Shown piece by piece: positions 5,350 to 6,246 of a DNA stretch of 6,246 bases. The first letter of the stretch is position 1, and every line of letters starts with the position of its first letter. Made by a program: the position numbers and the translations under genes. The notes under the pieces are model-generated. The model ran no database searches, had not been told where the DNA came from, and was given only the letters and a program-made list of their open reading frames with translations. This stretch comes from Actinomycetota bacterium (GTDB taxonomy: Bacteria > Actinomycetota > Actinomycetes > S36-B12 > CAIYMF01): assembly GCA_009699025.1 (NCBI GenBank), contig WLOZ01000124.1, forward strand, positions 1 through 6,246, written 5' to 3'.

Positions 5350-6246
5350 CTACGCCGCTTGCTCAAGACGATTCTTGACGATCTCGCCATCGCGAACGAC
5401 CAAGGGAACCTGTGTTCCATCGGCCGCGAGCAGGCTCAGGTCCGCAAGGGGATCGCCGTTGACGACGATCAGGTCGGCATAGGCACCGGCGCGTACGCAG
5501 CCGAGCTCGTCCTGCTTCATCAGGATCTCGGCGCTGATCGACGTCGCCTGGCGCAGGATCTCCAGCGAGCTGAAGACCTCGCTGCGAATTGTGAACTCCC
5601 GGCATTGCTGCACGTACGTCTCGCCCAGCAGATCGGTGCCGAAGCCGAGTTTGATTCCCGCGCGTCGCATGTGCTCGAGACCGAGGAGCGTCTGCTCGAA
5701 GACTACGTCGACCTTCTCCCGGCTTGCTGGCGGCAACCCGAGCTGGGCGCCTGCCTCCTTGAGCGCGAACCCGATGGCCAGGGTCGGCACGACGTAGGCG
5801 CCCTTCTCCGCGACATACTCCGCGGTCTCGGCATCCATGAGGGTGCCGTGCTCGATGCACCGGACCCCGAACTCGACGCACCGTCGGATAGCGCTGGCAG
5901 GGTGGCAATGTGCAGACACGTACGTCCGACGGTCGGTGCATTCGCCGACGATGGACCTGATCTCGTCCTCGCGGAACTGGTTCATCCAGATCGGATCAGT
6001 GGGGCTCACCACACCCCCTGAGGCCATGATCTTGATGCAGTGCGCGCCTCGCCGGAGCTCCTCCCTGACGGCCTTGACGCATTCATCCACTCCGTCAGCG
6101 ATGACGCACAGAGCGTTCATGCTCTCGCACCGGCAGTAACCGCTGATGTGCTGGCGTTCGCCCATCTCGCGCATGTCGCCGTGGCCGCCGGTCATCGACA
6201 TCATCTTCCCCGCATAGAAGAACCGCGGAGCCCGGATGAGCCGGTC
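5350..6246 (-). CDS. Metal-dependent amidohydrolase (prolidase/imidazolonepropionase-like), C-terminal part
   Basis: Amidohydrolase-superfamily TIM-barrel enzyme; relatives hydrolyse Xaa-Pro dipeptides, imidazolonepropionate, ochratoxin or related amides using a metal centre. About 298 residues are visible. The frame continues upstream of ATG 6204 without a stop to the right edge (RAPRFFYAGKMMSMTGGHGD matches the family's usual internal sequence), so this ATG is not the start. Visible metal-site residues are the Lys of IKIMASGG (6031-6033, the carboxylated-Lys position), the His pair in SAHCH (5902-5910), the His of CIEHGT (5848-5850) and the Asp of GFGTD (5632-5634). The first HxH motif lies off the window. 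The end (AYADLIVVNGDPL...VVRDGEIVKN) is the usual beta-sandwich closing segment. Several Cys (GYCRCES) are unusual for the family. It lies upstream of, and in the same direction as, the S15 hydrolase gene. Confidence 0.9.
   Translation of the reverse strand, partial: DRLIRAPRFFYAGKMMSMTGGHGDMREMGERQHISGYCRCESMNALCVIADGVDECVKAVREELRRGAHCIKIMASGGVVSPTDPIWMNQFREDEIRSIVGECTDRRTYVSAHCHPASAIRRCVEFGVRCIEHGTLMDAETAEYVAEKGAYVVPTLAIGFALKEAGAQLGLPPASREKVDVVFEQTLLGLEHMRRAGIKLGFGTDLLGETYVQQCREFTIRSEVFSSLEILRQATSISAEILMKQDELGCVRAGAYADLIVVNGDPLADLSLLAADGTQVPLVVRDGEIVKNRLEQAA

Noticed and set aside
4340..5482. 380-residue plus-strand open frame opposite the S15 hydrolase gene
   Set aside because: It is Arg-rich and low in recognisable motifs, and it lies antisense to a gene with a full catalytic triad. 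It is a by-product of high GC.
5302..6021. 239-residue plus-strand open frame opposite the amidohydrolase gene
   Set aside because: It is antisense to conserved metal-ligand motifs, and its acidic Leu-rich sequence matches no family I know.

Overview
The window is GC-rich DNA, and its densely packed genes show strong GC bias at third codon positions. TANNNT-type -10 boxes, two probably leaderless genes and a Sec-exported RTX protein with Ig-like repeats all suggest a chromosomal segment of an actinobacterium, perhaps an Acidimicrobiia-like or other environmental lineage. The taxon is an inference: no rRNA, tRNA or marker gene is present. There is no insertion sequence, CRISPR array, phage gene or structural RNA that I can recognise.

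Layout from left to right. (1) Bases 1-626, minus strand: the N-terminal 208 residues of an aldehyde dehydrogenase running off the left edge. (2) Bases 627-806: an intergenic region with a 23-nt inverted repeat, a promoter/operator element and a weak hairpin. (3) Bases 807-2324, minus: a secreted 505-residue protein with eight RTX calcium-binding nonapeptides and three Ig-like domains, two of them a recent tandem duplication. (4) Bases 2325-2629: a divergent regulatory region carrying a second, identical 18-bp copy of the element in front of the aldehyde dehydrogenase gene. (5) Bases 2630-3370, plus: a TetR-type repressor with an unusually stretched DNA-binding domain. (6) Bases 3428-5230, minus: a CocE/NonD-type serine hydrolase of the S15 family, convergent with the repressor gene. 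(7) Bases 5231-5349: its promoter, with a perfect 6-bp inverted repeat over the -35 box. (8) Bases 5350-6246, minus: the C-terminal part of a metal-dependent amidohydrolase (prolidase/imidazolonepropionase-like) running off the right edge.

How the parts may work together. The amidohydrolase and the S15 hydrolase lie in the same orientation, and members of both families cleave peptide, amide or ester bonds, so a joint catabolic role is plausible. The aldehyde dehydrogenase could oxidise aldehydes from such catabolism. The most informative signal is regulatory. The 18-bp element TAGCGTAACTTCCTTACC sits just upstream of a -10-like hexamer before both the aldehyde dehydrogenase and the RTX gene, and one copy lies in the intergenic region shared with the TetR gene. 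This suggests a small local regulon, which is an inference from sequence only. I found ordinary enzyme families and no convincing new multi-gene system.
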